From positions 1-24,633 of the forward strand of contig JAGALN010000216.1 in assembly GCA_017625185.1 (NCBI GenBank): a stretch of 24,633 nt of DNA, in the 5' to 3' direction. Of the stretch, positions 7,499 through 15,217 are shown piece after piece. Under the pieces are notes generated by a model that saw only the letters and a list, made by a program, of their open reading frames with translations, ran no database searches and had not been told where the DNA came from. This stretch comes from Clostridia bacterium. GTDB taxonomy: Bacteria; Bacillota; Clostridia; Monoglobales; Monoglobaceae. The position numbers and the translations under genes are program-made. The stretch's first letter is position 1, and each line of letters begins with the position of its first letter.

Positions 7499-7909
7499 AT
7501 GGAAGAAAAGAAGTTAACCGCAAAAAAAGCGACAGCTGCGAAAGCGACACCGGCTCCTGCAGTGAAGGCAGAGGCAAAAAAACCTGAAGAAAATAAATTA
7601 ACAACCAATAAAATCAAGGAGGAAAAAAGAATGGCACAAGAAGCATTAGGTATGATCGAAACCAGAGGTTTGGTAGCAGCAATTGAGGCTGCCGATGCAA
7701 TGGTAAAGGCTGCTAACGTTGAACTCATCGGTACCGAGAAGATCGGTTCCGGTCTGGTAAGCGTTATGGTTCGCGATGATGTAGGTGCGGTAAAGTCCGC
7801 AGTTGAGGCTGGCGGCAGTGCTGCAACCAGACTGGGCGAAATCATCGCTACCCATGTAATCCCCAGACCCCATGGCGACGTAGAAAAGATTCTGCCTACT
7901 TTAAAATAA
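7499..7909 (+). CDS. BMC-H shell protein with a Lys/Ala-rich N-terminal extension and an internal second start
   Basis: From the ATG at 7499 the frame encodes 136 residues: a 44-residue tail rich in Lys (12) and Ala (9) with some Thr, Pro and Glu, then a complete PduA-like BMC domain starting at Met45 ([14 protein letters not shown]). The tail has no cysteine, aromatic or glycine residues and looks disordered. AGGCGGTGA (7485-7493) is a good ribosome binding site for the long form. A second, stronger site (AAGGAGG, 7616-7622) sits 8 bases before ATG 7631 and would give a 92-residue ordinary BMC-H. Both may be made, as with PduB and PduB' in Salmonella, where the extra N-terminus ties shell to core. 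If only one is real, the short form at 7631-7909 is the conservative choice. Confidence 0.85.
   Translation: MEEKKLTAKKATAAKATPAPAVKAEAKKPEENKLTTNKIKEEKRMAQEALGMIETRGLVAAIEAADAMVKAANVELIGTEKIGSGLVSVMVRDDVGAVKSAVEAGGSAATRLGEIIATHVIPRPHGDVEKILPTLK
7616..7633 (+). promoter_or_regulatory. Internal ribosome binding site and second start inside the BMC-H gene
   Basis: AAGGAGG at 7616-7622, an 8-base spacer and ATG at 7631, in frame with the upstream ATG 7499. The match to the 16S anti-Shine-Dalgarno is better than that of the upstream start. It would give the tail-less shell protein. Confidence 0.7.
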
Positions 7910-7911
7910 GT

Positions 7912-7936
7912 CTTCCATTAAATCTTTTAACGGAAG
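7912..7936 (+). promoter_or_regulatory. Hairpin covering the ribosome binding site of the BMC-P gene
   Basis: CTTCC-A-TTAAA (7912-7922) pairs with TTTAA-C-GGAAG (7926-7936) around a 3-base TCT loop, giving 10 pairs and one mismatch. The 3' arm GGAAG is the first part of GGAAGGTGA, the ribosome binding site of the gene at 7947. Folding would lower translation of the pentamer, which is needed in only a few copies per compartment. No T-run follows, so it is not a terminator. Confidence 0.45.
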
Positions 7937-7946
7937 GTGAATTAGC

Positions 7947-8210
7947 ATGATAGTAGGTAAAGTTGTTGGCAGCGTAGTTGCCACCCGCAAGAATGAAAAC
8001 TTGACGGGAAACAAATTTCTGATTGTAGAACCCTACGATAATATGGCAGGCAATGGCCGGATTGTTGCGATTGACAATGTTGGCGCCGGAATCGGCGAGG
8101 ACGTGCTGGTCGCAACCGGCAGTGCCGCCCGTATCGGCTGCAACGTGGAAGCGTCACCGGTGGATGCCGCTATTGTAGGTATCATTGATGACGCAATTGG
8201 ACTGGAGTAA
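7947..8210 (+). CDS. pduN: BMC-P pentameric vertex protein, EutN/CcmL/PduN type
   Basis: The 87-residue product starts MIVGKVVGSVVATRKNENL and contains LIVEPYD and GAGIGEDVLVATGSAAR, all typical of the EutN/CcmL family. These proteins form pentamers that cap the shell vertices. The length is normal for the family. Its ribosome binding site GGAAGGTGA (7932-7940) is partly inside the hairpin at 7912-7936, unlike the open sites of the neighbouring BMC-H genes. The next gene starts 3 bases after its stop. Confidence 0.94.
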   Translation: MIVGKVVGSVVATRKNENLTGNKFLIVEPYDNMAGNGRIVAIDNVGAGIGEDVLVATGSAARIGCNVEASPVDAAIVGIIDDAIGLE

Positions 8211-8213
8211 GTT

Positions 8214-9554
8214 ATGCAATTAGAAAATTTAACCAAGATTTTGCAGGAAAACGGCATCGTCGGAGCAGGCGGTGCCGGATTCCCTGCCTATGCCAAGCTG
8301 AACAAGCAGGCAGATACAATTATTCTAAACTGCGCCGAATGTGAGCCCCTCTTCAAGGTCCACCGGCAGATGCTGAAGCAGTACGCTTTTGAGATTGTCA
8401 GCGCACTGTCCATGGTTGCAGATAGCGTGGAGGCAGAGCGGGCGATTGTGGCAATCAAGCCATCCTATAAGGGAGCTACCGAAGCGGTCAAGGCGGCAAT
8501 GGAGGCATTCCCCAAGGTGTCCATCGCATTCCTTCCGGAGATTTATCCGGCAGGGGACGAGGTGATTCTCACCTATGAGGTTACCGGGCGGGTGATTCAG
8601 CCGGGGAATATCCCCATCACGGTTGGGGTGACGGTTTTCAATGTGGAAACCATGCTGAATATCTACCGTGCCGTCCAGGAAAACGCCGGCGTGACCCATA
8701 AGTATGTGATGGTAGCAGGCGAGGTTGCCAACCCGAAGGTTTTACGGATTCCCCTGGGGATGACCCATGGAGAAGTGATAGAGCTTTGCGGCGGTGCAAC
8801 CATCAAAGACCCGGCATATTTGATTGGCGGGCCCATGACGGGGAAGATTGGTTCCCCCAGTGGTATGATTACGAAAACAACCAATGCGGTGATTTTGTTG
8901 CCGCAGGATCATTATATTGTCCAGAGAAAAACGGTAAAGGCAAACATCGGAATGAAGCGTGCCATGAGTGCATGCTGCAGCTGCCGGATGTGCACCGACC
9001 TGTGTTCCCGGAACTTGATGGGACACCCCATCAATCCCCAGGCTTTCATGCACGGGATTTCCAACAACCAGGTCTTTGACGAAAAGCCGTTTCTGGATAC
9101 CTTCTACTGTTCCCAGTGCGGACTTTGCGAGATGTACTCCTGTATGCAGGGGTTATCTCCCGCAACCTTAATCGGAGAATATCGCACCGGACTTCGAGCC
9201 AAGGGGGTTCTGCCGGATAAGGATGCGGCAGAGTTCTCCGGCATCTCGGACAAACGGGAATATCGCAAGGTGCCGGTTTCCAGGTTGGTAAGGCGATTGG
9301 GTCTTTCCAAGTACAACGTGGCGGCACCCATTTCGGATAAAGAAATACCAGCGAAACGACTGACCGTTTCTCTCCAGCAGAACATCGGTGCCCCCTCGGT
9401 TCCGGTGGTGAAAAAAGGTGACAAGGTAACGGCAGGAATGCTGATTGCCAAGGCGCCGGAGGGAAAGCTGGGTGTTGGTTTGCATGCACCCATGGACGGC
9501 AAGGTCGCAGAGCTGAATGACAAAGTGATTATCATCGAAAAGACTAGGAAGTGA
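8214..9554 (+). CDS. pduS: PduS-type flavin/iron-sulfur NADH-linked electron transfer protein (RnfC-like)
   Basis: The 446-residue protein opens with GIVGAGGAGFPAYAKL, the NADH/FMN-binding region shared by PduS and RnfC. It then has two iron-sulfur motifs: CxxCxxCxxxC in CCSCRMCTDLC, and CxxCxxCxxxxC in CSQCGLCEMYSC, whose last gap is one residue longer than usual. The C-terminus (GDKVTAGMLIAKAPEG) is a barrel-sandwich segment typical of RnfC relatives. In Salmonella PduS reduces cobalamin, but this locus has a B12-free dehydratase. Here it more likely moves electrons across the shell together with the PduT-type protein just downstream, to recycle NADH or supply the activase; that is inference. 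Its start is 3 bases after the BMC-P stop. Confidence 0.92.
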   Translation: MQLENLTKILQENGIVGAGGAGFPAYAKLNKQADTIILNCAECEPLFKVHRQMLKQYAFEIVSALSMVADSVEAERAIVAIKPSYKGATEAVKAAMEAFPKVSIAFLPEIYPAGDEVILTYEVTGRVIQPGNIPITVGVTVFNVETMLNIYRAVQENAGVTHKYVMVAGEVANPKVLRIPLGMTHGEVIELCGGATIKDPAYLIGGPMTGKIGSPSGMITKTTNAVILLPQDHYIVQRKTVKANIGMKRAMSACCSCRMCTDLCSRNLMGHPINPQAFMHGISNNQVFDEKPFLDTFYCSQCGLCEMYSCMQGLSPATLIGEYRTGLRAKGVLPDKDAAEFSGISDKREYRKVPVSRLVRRLGLSKYNVAAPISDKEIPAKRLTVSLQQNIGAPSVPVVKKGDKVTAGMLIAKAPEGKLGVGLHAPMDGKVAELNDKVIIIEKTRK

Positions 9555-9559
9555 GAAGC

Positions 9560-10108
9560 ATGGCAAATGCAATTGGCATGGTGGAATACACCACCGTATC
9601 TACCGGTGTTCAGGCGGCAGATACCATGGTTAAGACCTCTGCGGTAGAGATTCTGGAAGCCCAGGTGGTCTGTCCCGGTAAATATATCGTGATTATAGCA
9701 GGACAGCTCAGCGCTATCCGTGCTGCCGTGGATGCGGCAAAGGTGCAGTATGGCGACAAGCTGGTGGACAGCTTTGTGCTGGGTAACGTCCATGAGGGGG
9801 TCTTCCCCGCCATCTATGCCACGGTGGATGTGGAGAACCCCAGAGCCTTGGGCGTGGTGGAAACCTACTCCGGTGCATCCGCCATTGTGGCAGCCGATGC
9901 GGCGGCAAAGACCGCAGACGTCACCCTGGTAGAGCTTCGTATCTGCCGTGGTATGTGCGGTAAGTCCTACCTATACATGACCGGCGAGGTTGCGGCAGTG
10001 CAGGCGGCAGTGGATAACGCCAAGGCAGCGGCAGGGGATAAGGGTATGCTTTTGGATTACTCCATTACCCCCAATCCCGACCCCAAGCTTTGGGAAAAGA
10101 TTCTGTAA
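9560..10108 (+). CDS. pduT: PduT-type tandem BMC-domain (BMC-T) shell protein with pore cysteine
   Basis: The 182-residue product has two BMC domains: residues 1 to about 92 (ANAIGMVEYTTV) and about 95-182 (RALGVVETYSGASAIVAAD). Cys38 in VVCPGKY falls at the same number as the Cys38 that binds a [4Fe-4S] cluster at the trimer pore of Salmonella PduT. The second domain has two more cysteines at its pore loop (Cys129 and Cys133, ICRGMCGK), which is unusual. ATG 9560 is preferred to GTG 9551 because AGGAAGTGA (9546-9554), which overlaps the pduS stop, is 5 bases away. The position directly after pduS supports an electron-relay role. Confidence 0.93.
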   Translation: MANAIGMVEYTTVSTGVQAADTMVKTSAVEILEAQVVCPGKYIVIIAGQLSAIRAAVDAAKVQYGDKLVDSFVLGNVHEGVFPAIYATVDVENPRALGVVETYSGASAIVAADAAAKTADVTLVELRICRGMCGKSYLYMTGEVAAVQAAVDNAKAAAGDKGMLLDYSITPNPDPKLWEKIL

Positions 10109-10149
10109 GTTAAGGTTCTTATTACATAAAGAAAGGCTGTTGATATTCT

Positions 10150-11553
10150 ATGAAACTGGATGAAAAGCAGATTAGCGAAATTATCAAGAATGTTCTGGCA
10201 AGTGCCGCAGCAGAAAATAGTGTGGCAGAGGATGCCCGGTCCTATAAGGGTGTTTTCGACAGTATGGCGGAAGCCTTGGAGGCGGTCAATAAGGCATATA
10301 AGCAGTACCGTTCCTATACCGTAGAACAGAGAGAACAGATGATTGCCAAAATTCGTGAACTGACCTTGAACGAGGCGGAAGAGATGGCAAAGCTGGGCGT
10401 ATCGGAAACCGGTATGGGCAGAGTGGCTGATAAGATTATCAAGCATCAGCTGGTTGCCAACAAGACCCCGGGTACCGAGGATTTATCCCCCTCTGTCATG
10501 ACCGGCGACAACGGACTGACCTTGATTGAGATGGCTCCCTTCGGTGTCATTGGCAGTATCACCCCCTCTACCAACCCTAGTGAAACGGTTATCTGTAATT
10601 CCATCGGTATGATTGCCGGCGGGAATGCGGTGGTATTCAACCCCCACCCCAACGCTTGTAAGACTGCCAACTATGCAGTTGATTTGGTAAACCGTGCAAT
10701 TTTAGAGGCGGGCGGTCCTGAAAACCTGGTGGTTTCGGTTTACAAACCCACCATGGACTCCTCCAAAGAAATGATGCAGTCTCCCATCGTTCGGATGCTG
10801 GTTGCAACCGGCGGCCCCGGGGTGGTACGGGCACTACTGTCCTCCGGCAAGAAGGCAATCGGTGCCGGTGCCGGTAACCCTCCCGTTATCGTAGACGAAA
10901 CTGCGGATATCAAGAAAGCGGCACGGGATATCGTTGCCGGTGCAAGTTTTGATAATAACCTGCCCTGTATCGCAGAAAAAGAGTGTTTTGCAGTGGATTC
11001 CATTGCCAGCGAGCTGATTGCCGGTATGCAGGAGGCAGGTGCATATCTCATCAAGGGCGAGCAGATTGATAAGCTGGTGAAGATCGCCCTGGTAGAAAAA
11101 GACGGCAAATATGACATCAACAAGAAGTGGGTAGGCAAGGACGCAGGCAAGTTCTTAAAGGAGCTGGGCATCGACTCCGACGCACGGCTGATTATCTGTG
11201 AAACCGAGAACCTTCATCCCTTTGTTCAGGTGGAAATGATGATGCCTATCTTGGCAATTGTTCGGGTTCCCGATGTGGATGACGCCATCGAAAAGGCGGT
11301 AGCTGCAGAGCATGGCAACCGTCACTCCGCACACATTCACTCCAAGAATGTGGATACCCTGACCAAGTTTGCCCGTGCGGTAGAAACCACTATCTTTGTC
11401 AAGAACGCACCCTCCTATGCAGGAATCGGTGCCGGCGGCGAGGGCTACACCACCTTCACCATTGCAGGTCCCACCGGCGAGGGTCTTACTGCAGCCCATT
11501 CCTTTACCAGACAGCGTCGTTGTGTGATGGTGGACGGCTTGCACATTGTTTAA
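10150..11553 (+). CDS. pduP: CoA-acylating propionaldehyde dehydrogenase
   Basis: This 467-residue enzyme oxidises propionaldehyde to propionyl-CoA with NAD+ inside the compartment. The catalytic cysteine is Cys273 in NNLPCIAEKE. The block APFGVIGSITPSTNPSET is typical of acylating aldehyde dehydrogenases of the PduP/EutE group. Residues 1-17 (ISEIIKNVLASA) form an amphipathic helix followed by a short Glu/Ala/Ser linker, matching the N-terminal encapsulation peptide known for PduP. The ribosome binding site is weak: GAAAGG lies about 13 bases upstream. The 41-base gap before it holds nothing else clear. Confidence 0.95.
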   Translation: MKLDEKQISEIIKNVLASAAAENSVAEDARSYKGVFDSMAEALEAVNKAYKQYRSYTVEQREQMIAKIRELTLNEAEEMAKLGVSETGMGRVADKIIKHQLVANKTPGTEDLSPSVMTGDNGLTLIEMAPFGVIGSITPSTNPSETVICNSIGMIAGGNAVVFNPHPNACKTANYAVDLVNRAILEAGGPENLVVSVYKPTMDSSKEMMQSPIVRMLVATGGPGVVRALLSSGKKAIGAGAGNPPVIVDETADIKKAARDIVAGASFDNNLPCIAEKECFAVDSIASELIAGMQEAGAYLIKGEQIDKLVKIALVEKDGKYDINKKWVGKDAGKFLKELGIDSDARLIICETENLHPFVQVEMMMPILAIVRVPDVDDAIEKAVAAEHGNRHSAHIHSKNVDTLTKFARAVETTIFVKNAPSYAGIGAGGEGYTTFTIAGPTGEGLTAAHSFTRQRRCVMVDGLHIV

Positions 11554-11584
11554 GCAAAACGGATAGACGAACGGAGGAAAGACG

Positions 11585-12226
11585 ATGAACGCATTGGGAA
11601 TGCTTGAGGTATATAGCTTTACAACCGCAGTTTGTGCGGCGGATGTTGCGGCAAAAGCGGCAAATGTCAAGGTCATTGCCTTTGACAGAACCAGACCGGG
11701 CAGTGAGGCTGTTCCGGCACCTCTGGTGATGCAGCTGAAGATTGAGGGGGATAATGCCTCTGTCAAGGCAGCAATCGAGGCAGGTACAGCCTTTGCCAAG
11801 GACGAGGGTATGTACATTGCAGACCGGGTGATTTCCCGTCCCGGTCAGGACATGGAGAAGATGGCATATCTTCTGGACATGAACAAGGATAAGTATAATA
11901 AAAAGCTCCCCAAGAGCTTTTACGGTACCGATATGGAGGCACCTGATGTGGACTTCTCCATCGGATTGCTTGAGGTATCGGGACTGGTTGCAGCCATCAC
12001 CGGCTTGGATGCCATGGCAAAAGCGGCAAATGTCAGCCTGATTCACTCGGAAAAGCGTCTGGGCGGCCGGCTGGTTACCCTGATTGTCAAGGGTAAGGTA
12101 TCTGCGGTGAAGGCGGCAGTGGAAGCCGGCGTGGAAGCGGCAGCACCCCTGGGTAAGATTCACGGCAACGCCGTGATTGCCAACCCCCATGGCGAGATTA
12201 TGAAGTTCTTTGACTATGAAAACTAA
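11585..12226 (+). CDS. BMC-T shell protein with two canonical BMC domains and a long linker
   Basis: The 213-residue product has a first BMC domain (ALGMLEVYSFTTAVCAADVA, up to about residue 95), a charged linker of about 30 residues (MNKDKYNKKLPKSFYG) and a second domain (SIGLLEVSGLVAAITGLDAM). The first domain has an enlarged loop with RTRPGSEAVPAP where a BMC-H has its short pore loop, so the pore could be large or gated. It is not a PduB, since the domains are not permuted and the PduB N-terminus is missing. Trimers of this type occupy hexamer positions in facets. GGAGG (11573-11577) lies upstream of the ATG. Confidence 0.9.
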   Translation: MNALGMLEVYSFTTAVCAADVAAKAANVKVIAFDRTRPGSEAVPAPLVMQLKIEGDNASVKAAIEAGTAFAKDEGMYIADRVISRPGQDMEKMAYLLDMNKDKYNKKLPKSFYGTDMEAPDVDFSIGLLEVSGLVAAITGLDAMAKAANVSLIHSEKRLGGRLVTLIVKGKVSAVKAAVEAGVEAAAPLGKIHGNAVIANPHGEIMKFFDYEN

Positions 12227-12248
12227 TCCCTGAAAAGGTGGGAATTCC

Positions 12249-12902
12249 ATGAATCAATTAAACATCATCGAAGATGCAGTTAGAAAAGTTGTAAAAGAAA
12301 TGAATGTTACTGTCTCGGGCGACACCAAGGACGATTATGTAAAAATCGGTGTTTCCCAGCGGCATATCCACCTGTCTCGGGAGGATTTGGACATTCTCTT
12401 CGGCAAGGGTTATGAGCTGACCCCCAAAAAGGTATTGATGGGCAGAGAGTTTGCCTCTAACGAGGTAGTAACCCTGGTTGGCCCCTCCCTAAAAGCCATC
12501 GAGAACGTCCGGATTTTAGGACCGGTACGGAAGAACACCCAGGTGGAGATTTCCCGGACCGACACCTTTGTTTTAAAGGTCAGCCCCCCTGTCCGCCCCT
12601 CCGGCGAGATTGAGGGCTCCGAGAAAATCGTTGTGGTAGGCCCCAAGGGCAGTATTTACTTAAAAGAGGGCGTGATTATCGCCAACCGGCACATCCACCT
12701 GACTCCCGAATTTGCGGAGGGTCTTAACCTAAAGGACAACGACTATGTGGATGTTGTGATTGACGGCATTAAGCCGACCAAGTTCTATGATGTGCAGATT
12801 CGTGTCCGGGAGGACTTTAATGTAGAAATGCACATCGACACCGACGATGCCAACTCCTCCGGCCTCAAAAACGGAGATGTGGTACATATTATCACAAAAT
12901 AA
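12249..12902 (+). CDS. pduL: PduL-type phosphate propanoyltransferase
   Basis: The 217-residue enzyme converts propionyl-CoA and phosphate to propionyl-phosphate and CoA, which recycles CoA in the lumen. Two zinc-binding histidine motifs are seen, SQRHIHLSRED near residue 36 and ANRHIHLTPEF near residue 143, as in PduL, which is unrelated in fold to Pta. The N-terminal helix IEDAVRKVVKEM (residues 7-18) resembles the family's encapsulation peptide. AAAGGTGGG precedes the ATG by a suitable distance. It follows the second BMC-T by 22 bases. Confidence 0.94.
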   Translation: MNQLNIIEDAVRKVVKEMNVTVSGDTKDDYVKIGVSQRHIHLSREDLDILFGKGYELTPKKVLMGREFASNEVVTLVGPSLKAIENVRILGPVRKNTQVEISRTDTFVLKVSPPVRPSGEIEGSEKIVVVGPKGSIYLKEGVIIANRHIHLTPEFAEGLNLKDNDYVDVVIDGIKPTKFYDVQIRVREDFNVEMHIDTDDANSSGLKNGDVVHIITK

Positions 12903-12937
12903 TTTGCTCTGAAACTAACAGAAAACGGAGGAGCGAA

Positions 12938-13699
12938 ATGCTTGCACTTGAAAGGCAAAAAAAGATATTAGAACTACTCAGCATCGAGGGTGCCGTTATG
13001 GTCAGCCGGCTCAGTGCAGAACTGGGTGTGACCGACGAGACGGTGCGACGGGATTTGGAAAAGCTGGAAGCCAAGGAGATGCTTCGCCGTACCCACGGCG
13101 GTGCACTTCCCATGGATGAAGGCAGCTATGAGCTCTCTTTGGAAAAGAGAAAGGGGCTCAATGTAGAGGCGAAGCAGGCAATCGCTCATAAGGCGGTACA
13201 GTTTATTGCCTCCGGGGACAGCGTCTTTTTAGACGCCTCCACCACCACCTTCTACATGGCAAAAGAGATTAAGAATATGAAGAATGTTACCGTGATTACC
13301 AACTCCCTCCGGGTTATCAACGAGCTTGCCGGTGTGGAGGGCATCAAGGCGATTGCGGTAGGTGGCGTGGTCAGCAACAACCAGTCTTTGGTGGGTGCCA
13401 CTGCCGAAAACTATATCACCGAGAACTACTTCGCGGACAAGATGTTTTTCTCCAGTAAGGGAATCGGCAATGCCACCGGAATCCTGGAGGGGAACGAGCA
13501 GGAATGCTACATCAAGCAGAGAATGATTGCAAATTCCCGGATTCACTACTACCTGTGCGATAAGTCCAAGGTGGGCAGAGTGGGATACATGAAGCTGACA
13601 GCCTTTGATAATATTGAGTATCTCATTACCGACGCCCAGTTTGACGAGGAGCTTTCCGGCATCATGGCGGAAAATAGCGTAGAAGTGATTCAGGCGTAA
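12938..13699 (+). CDS. DeoR/GlpR-family transcriptional regulator
   Basis: The 253-residue protein begins RQKKILELLSIEGAVMVSRL, with a helix-turn-helix around residues 20-42 (LGVTDETVRRDLEKLE) and the family mark RRTHGGA at 50-56. The C-terminal DeoRC sensor domain, which normally binds a phosphorylated sugar, includes FLDASTTTFYMAKEI. It likely controls this locus in response to a sugar phosphate such as rhamnulose-1-phosphate, fuculose-1-phosphate or dihydroxyacetone phosphate. It replaces the AraC-type PocR of the Salmonella pdu system. Preceded by GGAGG; no separate promoter is seen in the 35-base gap. Confidence 0.92.
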   Translation: MLALERQKKILELLSIEGAVMVSRLSAELGVTDETVRRDLEKLEAKEMLRRTHGGALPMDEGSYELSLEKRKGLNVEAKQAIAHKAVQFIASGDSVFLDASTTTFYMAKEIKNMKNVTVITNSLRVINELAGVEGIKAIAVGGVVSNNQSLVGATAENYITENYFADKMFFSSKGIGNATGILEGNEQECYIKQRMIANSRIHYYLCDKSKVGRVGYMKLTAFDNIEYLITDAQFDEELSGIMAENSVEVIQA

Positions 13700-13729
13700 G
13701 ATTTTAAAAATAAAGGTGGGAAAGTTACC

Positions 13730-15196
13730 ATGAAACGAGTTCTGGCATTTGACTTGGGTGCCTCCTCGGGCAGAGGAATTCTGGCAACCCTGGAAAATGG
13801 TAAAATTACCTTAAAGGAAGTACATCGGTTTCCCAACAACGGGGTTAAGGTTCGTTCTACCTTATATTGGGATGTTCTCTACCTCTTTGACCAGATCAAG
13901 CAGGGGATTACCAATGCAAAACTAGAGGGGGGCTTTGACAGTATCGGTATCGACACCTGGGGTGTTGATTTTGGACTGATTGATGCCGAAGGCAATCTGG
14001 TTGGCAACCCGGTGACCTATCGGGACGCAAGAACCGACAACATTCCGGAAGAACTGTTTGAAACCGTCTGTGCCGATCAGGTCTACAAGCGGACGGGTAT
14101 CCAGATCATCAACTTCAATACCCTCTTCCAGATGTACTATATGTGCAAATATAAAAAAGCAGATATCGATCGGGCAGAGTCCATGCTCTTTATGCCTGAC
14201 TTGCTGGGGTATTTCTTAACCGGAGAGAAGAAGAATGAGTACACCATCGCTTCTACCTCCCAGATGCTCAACCCCTATACCAGAGATTGGGATTATGAGC
14301 TTTTGGAAAAGGCTGGCATCGATAAGAATTTGCTTTGCGATATTGTGATGCCGGGAACTAAGCTAGGCAAACTCACCGAGGACATCTGCGAGGAGCTAGG
14401 ACTTGACCCGGTTGACGTGATTGCGGTGGGCTGCCACGATACCGCATCGGCGGTTGTAGCGGTTCCCACCGAGGTGGACGATTTTGTCTACATCAGCTGC
14501 GGCACCTGGTCCCTATTCGGCACCGAATTGAATGACCCGGTGATTTCCCAAGAATCCTTTGATTCCTCGTATACCAACGAGGGCGGCTACGGCGGGAAGA
14601 TTCGGTTTTTGACCAACATTATGGGTCTCTGGCTGATTCAGGAATCCCGACGGACCTGGAACCGGCAGGGTAACGACTTCTCCTTTAATGATTTGGAGAA
14701 AGCAGCCCTTGCAAGCAAACCCTTCCAGTGCTTTATCGACCCGGATTATCCCGAGTTCGGCAAGCCGGGGGATATCCCCAAGCGGATTCAGAAGTACTGT
14801 GAAAAGACGGGACAGTATGTGCCCCAGACGGTGGGCGAGATTGTCAGATGTATCTACGAAAGCCTGGCTCTCAAGTATTACCACTCCTTCCTGAACCTGA
14901 AGAAGATCAGCGGTAAGGACTTTGAGAGCATCAACATCGTGGGCGGCGGCACCAAGGACCCGCTCCTCTGCCAGATGGCGGCAAATGCCTGTGGCGTAAC
15001 GGTGTATGCAGGGCCTATCGAGGCAACGGCTCTCGGTAATATTGCAGTTCAGATGATGGCAATCGGCGAAATCAAGGATTTGAAAGAAGCAAGAAAAATT
15101 ATCAAGAACTCGTTTGACACCAAACAGTACGATCCCCAGGACGTGGAGGTTTGGCAGAAGGCATACGAAACATTTAAAACAATATTGTCCAAGTAG
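13730..15196 (+). CDS. rhaB: Rhamnulokinase (FGGY family)
   Basis: The 488-residue kinase shows the ATP-grasping start AFDLGASSGRGILATL, the RhaB-like EVHRFPNNGV, DTWGVDFGLID, GCHDTASAVVAVP and GGGTKDPLLCQMAANA. It phosphorylates L-rhamnulose to L-rhamnulose-1-phosphate. No L-rhamnose isomerase and no fuculokinase are in the window, so either the isomerase is elsewhere or this kinase also takes L-fuculose. Its presence in the operon ties the compartment to deoxysugar breakdown. It has no added terminal helix, consistent with a cytosolic step. Ribosome binding site AAAGGTGGG, 30 bases after the regulator stop. Confidence 0.92.
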   Translation: MKRVLAFDLGASSGRGILATLENGKITLKEVHRFPNNGVKVRSTLYWDVLYLFDQIKQGITNAKLEGGFDSIGIDTWGVDFGLIDAEGNLVGNPVTYRDARTDNIPEELFETVCADQVYKRTGIQIINFNTLFQMYYMCKYKKADIDRAESMLFMPDLLGYFLTGEKKNEYTIASTSQMLNPYTRDWDYELLEKAGIDKNLLCDIVMPGTKLGKLTEDICEELGLDPVDVIAVGCHDTASAVVAVPTEVDDFVYISCGTWSLFGTELNDPVISQESFDSSYTNEGGYGGKIRFLTNIMGLWLIQESRRTWNRQGNDFSFNDLEKAALASKPFQCFIDPDYPEFGKPGDIPKRIQKYCEKTGQYVPQTVGEIVRCIYESLALKYYHSFLNLKKISGKDFESINIVGGGTKDPLLCQMAANACGVTVYAGPIEATALGNIAVQMMAIGEIKDLKEARKIIKNSFDTKQYDPQDVEVWQKAYETFKTILSK

Positions 15197-15217
15197 TGAC
15201 AAAGGAGGAATACAACT

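Noticed and set aside
11585..12226. Calling the second BMC-T PduB
   Set aside because: PduB has permuted domains and a characteristic N-terminus; this protein has two canonical BMC domains joined by a charged linker.
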